Of a DNA stretch of 7,313 nt, positions 5,635 through 7,313 are shown piece after piece. This DNA comes from Nitratiruptor sp. Its GTDB lineage: Bacteria > Campylobacterota > Campylobacteria > Campylobacterales > Nitratiruptoraceae. Position 1 is the stretch's first letter. Each line of letters starts with the position of its first letter. The stretch covers positions 1 through 7,313 of the forward strand of contig WGBB01000071.1 in assembly GCA_015494505.1 (NCBI GenBank), in the 5' to 3' direction. The notes beneath the pieces are model-generated. The model saw nothing but the letters and a program-made list of their open reading frames with translations, made no database searches and had not been told where the DNA came from. Position numbers and translations under genes: made by a program.

Positions 5635-6705
5635 ATGGCGAAGCAATACTGTTCACTCTACGAAAAACTGGAAAAAGAGACGAAGCTCACCAAAGAGGAC
5701 ATCAAAAAGATTATGAACATCGTGCGCAAGCAGATGAACTTCATGATTAAAAACAACATCGTTATCACCCCCAAAAACTACGAGCGCTGGTTCTACGTCT
5801 TTTGCAATATCGTCGAAAACAACAAAGAGCTCAATGACCTGGAAATACTGGGACTTTTTAAAGAAATGTTCGACGCACCCTATGATGAGATCAAAGAAAA
5901 AGCCGAAGAGGGAGCCGAGGTCAAGCAAAAAGGGATGGTCAAGAAGCTGGTGCGCATCGCCGACATCATAGAGCAAAAGCTCTACGAAGTGATCAACACC
6001 ATCGACACCCATAACGAATCGATAGAACACCACCAAGAGGAGATCCAGAGCGAAAGCGACCTCATCAGCGACGAAAAGATCCAACCCATTCTCAAAAAAA
6101 TCCTCGAAGAGCTGGAGATGTTGCGCCGTGAAAACGACCTACTCACCAAGGAGCTGCGTAAATACCATGCAGACGTGGTGCGCTTGCAAGGCGAGCTCAT
6201 GACGGCGCGTACCGAAGCGGAGATCGATTTTCTCACAGGCCTTGTGAATCGCCGCAGATTTGAGCGAGCGCTTCTTGAGATGATCAACGATTACCAAACG
6301 CGCGGATACCCCTTCGCGCTCATTCTTTTCGATCTGGACAACTTCAAACAGATCAACGACCGCTACGGCCACCCGGCAGGCGACCAGGTGCTCAAAGAGA
6401 TAGCTCTGATTCTCAAGACCTTCCTGCGCGCCAACAACATAGCAGCGCGCATAGGAGGCGAAGAGTTCGCCGTCTTGGTGCCGGGGGCCACGGCGCGTGA
6501 AGGCGAGATCGTGGCAAATCGCCTCCGCCAAACCATCGCCAACCGCACCTTCAACACTCTCGAAGACGAAGTACGCGCGACGGCTAGTTTCGGTGTGACG
6601 GGAGTGCGCAAGGATGATACCATCGACACCATCTTTGCACGCGTGGACAAAGCTCTGTATGAAGCCAAAAACAACGGCAAAAACCAAGTGGTGGTCATCG
6701 AATGA
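5635..6705 (+). CDS. GGDEF diguanylate cyclase with helical N-terminal domain
   Basis: A cytoplasmic 356-residue protein without membrane segments. Residues 198-356 form a complete GGDEF domain that makes c-di-GMP from two GTP: DFLTGLVNRR, metal-binding FDLDNFKQIND (D233), RYGHPAGD (243-250), active-site GGEEF (274-278) and KALYEAKNNGKNQVV. The inhibitory I-site RxxD reads RANN (265-268), so canonical product inhibition is probably absent. Residues 147-196 look like a signalling coiled coil. Residues 1-100 are an all-helical domain with ITPKNYERWF (44-53), reminiscent of the P-x-NYE-x-W segment before some other proteobacterial GGDEF domains; its ligand is unknown. Start ATG 5635 has AAAAGGA at 5623-5629. 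The gene follows smpB after 41 nt, which contain only a weak GATAAT (5603-5608) and no terminator, and its stop overlaps the rimO ATG by 4 nt. Confidence 0.93.
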   Translation: MAKQYCSLYEKLEKETKLTKEDIKKIMNIVRKQMNFMIKNNIVITPKNYERWFYVFCNIVENNKELNDLEILGLFKEMFDAPYDEIKEKAEEGAEVKQKGMVKKLVRIADIIEQKLYEVINTIDTHNESIEHHQEEIQSESDLISDEKIQPILKKILEELEMLRRENDLLTKELRKYHADVVRLQGELMTARTEAEIDFLTGLVNRRRFERALLEMINDYQTRGYPFALILFDLDNFKQINDRYGHPAGDQVLKEIALILKTFLRANNIAARIGGEEFAVLVPGATAREGEIVANRLRQTIANRTFNTLEDEVRATASFGVTGVRKDDTIDTIFARVDKALYEAKNNGKNQVVVIE

Positions 6706-7313
6706 AGAAAAAACTCCACGTCGTCTCTCTTGGCTGCACCAAAAATCTCGTCGATACCGAGGTGATGCTGGCCAAACTCCCCGAGTACCAGCTCAGCGAC
6801 AATCCCGGTGAAGCGGATGTAATTATCGTCAACACCTGCGGCTTCATAGGCCCGGCCAAAGAAGAGAGCATCCGCACGGTGCTGGAGCTCCACCAGCAGC
6901 GAAAACCCGACTCCACCCTCGTCATGGCAGGATGTTTGAGTGAGCGCTACAAAGAGGAGCTCGCCCAAGAGCTCAAAGAGGTGGATATTTTTACAGGCGT
7001 AGGAGATTACGCCCGCATCGACGAGCTCATCGCCAAAAAGCAGAGTGCCTTTAGCGAGCAGGTCTATCTCATCCACGGCGAGGAGCGCGTCATTACGGGC
7101 TCAAACTTCCATGCCTACATCAAGCTTAGCGAAGGGTGCAACCAGCGCTGCAGCTTTTGCGCTATCCCCTCTTTCAAAGGGCGCCTCCAGTCGCGCCCTA
7201 TCGAGGACATCGTAGCCGAAATCAAAAGGCTCGTAGAGCGGGGATTTGTCGATTTTACATTCGTCTCTCAAGATAGCAGCTCGTACTTACGTGATTTTGG
7301 GATAAAAAACGGG
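6702..7313 (+). CDS. rimO: Ribosomal protein S12 methylthiotransferase RimO (3' end beyond window)
   Basis: The first 204 residues of a radical-SAM methylthiotransferase whose full length is usually about 430-440. RimO adds a methylthio group to the beta carbon of a conserved aspartate of ribosomal protein S12 (D89 in E. coli). The N-terminal MTTase domain starts MKKKLHVVSLGCTKNLVDTE and shows the three cluster cysteines C12, C46 (VNTCGF) and C78 (MAGCLSERY). The radical-SAM motif is C146-NQR-C150-SF-C153, followed by AIPSFKGRLQSR. SLGCTKN and the IPSFKG stretch favour RimO over the related tRNA enzyme MiaB. The ATG overlaps the cyclase stop (ATGA) and I see no strong ribosome binding site, so reinitiation after the cyclase is likely. 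The C-terminal half of the radical-SAM domain and the TRAM domain lie outside the window. Confidence 0.95.
   Translation, partial: MKKKLHVVSLGCTKNLVDTEVMLAKLPEYQLSDNPGEADVIIVNTCGFIGPAKEESIRTVLELHQQRKPDSTLVMAGCLSERYKEELAQELKEVDIFTGVGDYARIDELIAKKQSAFSEQVYLIHGEERVITGSNFHAYIKLSEGCNQRCSFCAIPSFKGRLQSRPIEDIVAEIKRLVERGFVDFTFVSQDSSSYLRDFGIKNG

Noticed and set aside
5653..6084. Hydrophobic 143-codon minus-strand frame that looks like a membrane protein
   Set aside because: The hydrophobicity is the reverse complement of Lys/Glu-rich codons in the cyclase N-terminus (AAA/GAA become TTT/TTC). It is an artefact.
6139..6687. Minus-strand open frame of 182 codons inside the cyclase
   Set aside because: It is a shadow of the GGDEF coding sequence, with no motif and no promoter context of its own.
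6363..7076. Long minus-strand open frame (237 codons) antisense to the cyclase and rimO
   Set aside because: Both genes on the plus strand are unmistakable families with intact motifs. The antisense frame has no recognisable domain or ribosome binding site and is explained by GC-rich codon use.

Overview
The window looks like an ordinary chromosomal segment of a Campylobacterota (Epsilonproteobacteria) species, most likely a free-living, mid-GC relative of Sulfurovum, Nitratifractor or Sulfurimonas. The reasons are the gene order uvrD-like helicase / truB / ispE / smpB, which is typical of that phylum, the character of the TruB, IspE and LysR proteins, and a promoter with a strong extended -10 but no clear -35. 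The genus is an inference; no rRNA or other marker is present.

Layout. Positions 40-480 (+) hold a small acidic protein whose C-terminal half resembles the ClpXP adaptor SspB. It converges on a LysR-family regulator (477-1376, -), and the two stop codons overlap. The 148 bases between lysR and the helicase gene are AT-rich. They hold a near-consensus lysR promoter, overlapping inverted repeats including a T-N11-A LysR-type box, and an extended -10 element reading towards the helicase gene. From 1525 to the right edge all genes are on the + strand and tightly packed: pcrA/uvrD-type helicase, truB, ispE, smpB, a GGDEF diguanylate cyclase and rimO, which runs off the window. Four of the five junctions are overlaps (4, 11, 23 and 4 nt); the fifth is a 41-nt gap. 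I see no terminator between them, so they could be one transcript.

How the genes fit together. Several products act on translation or protein quality: TruB (pseudouridine 55 in tRNA), SmpB (trans-translation of stalled ribosomes) and RimO (methylthiolation of ribosomal protein S12). If the first gene is an SspB-type adaptor, it would deliver the ssrA-tagged products of the SmpB pathway to ClpXP. IspE supplies isoprenoid precursors, the helicase serves DNA repair, and the diguanylate cyclase makes c-di-GMP.

I find no mobile element, CRISPR array, RNA gene or clearly new multi-gene system. The points most worth a second look are the SspB-like protein, the absence of csrA between truB and ispE where Campylobacter has it, the diguanylate cyclase with a degenerate inhibitory site and an uncharacterised N-terminal domain inside a housekeeping operon, and the dyad-rich lysR/uvrD intergenic region.
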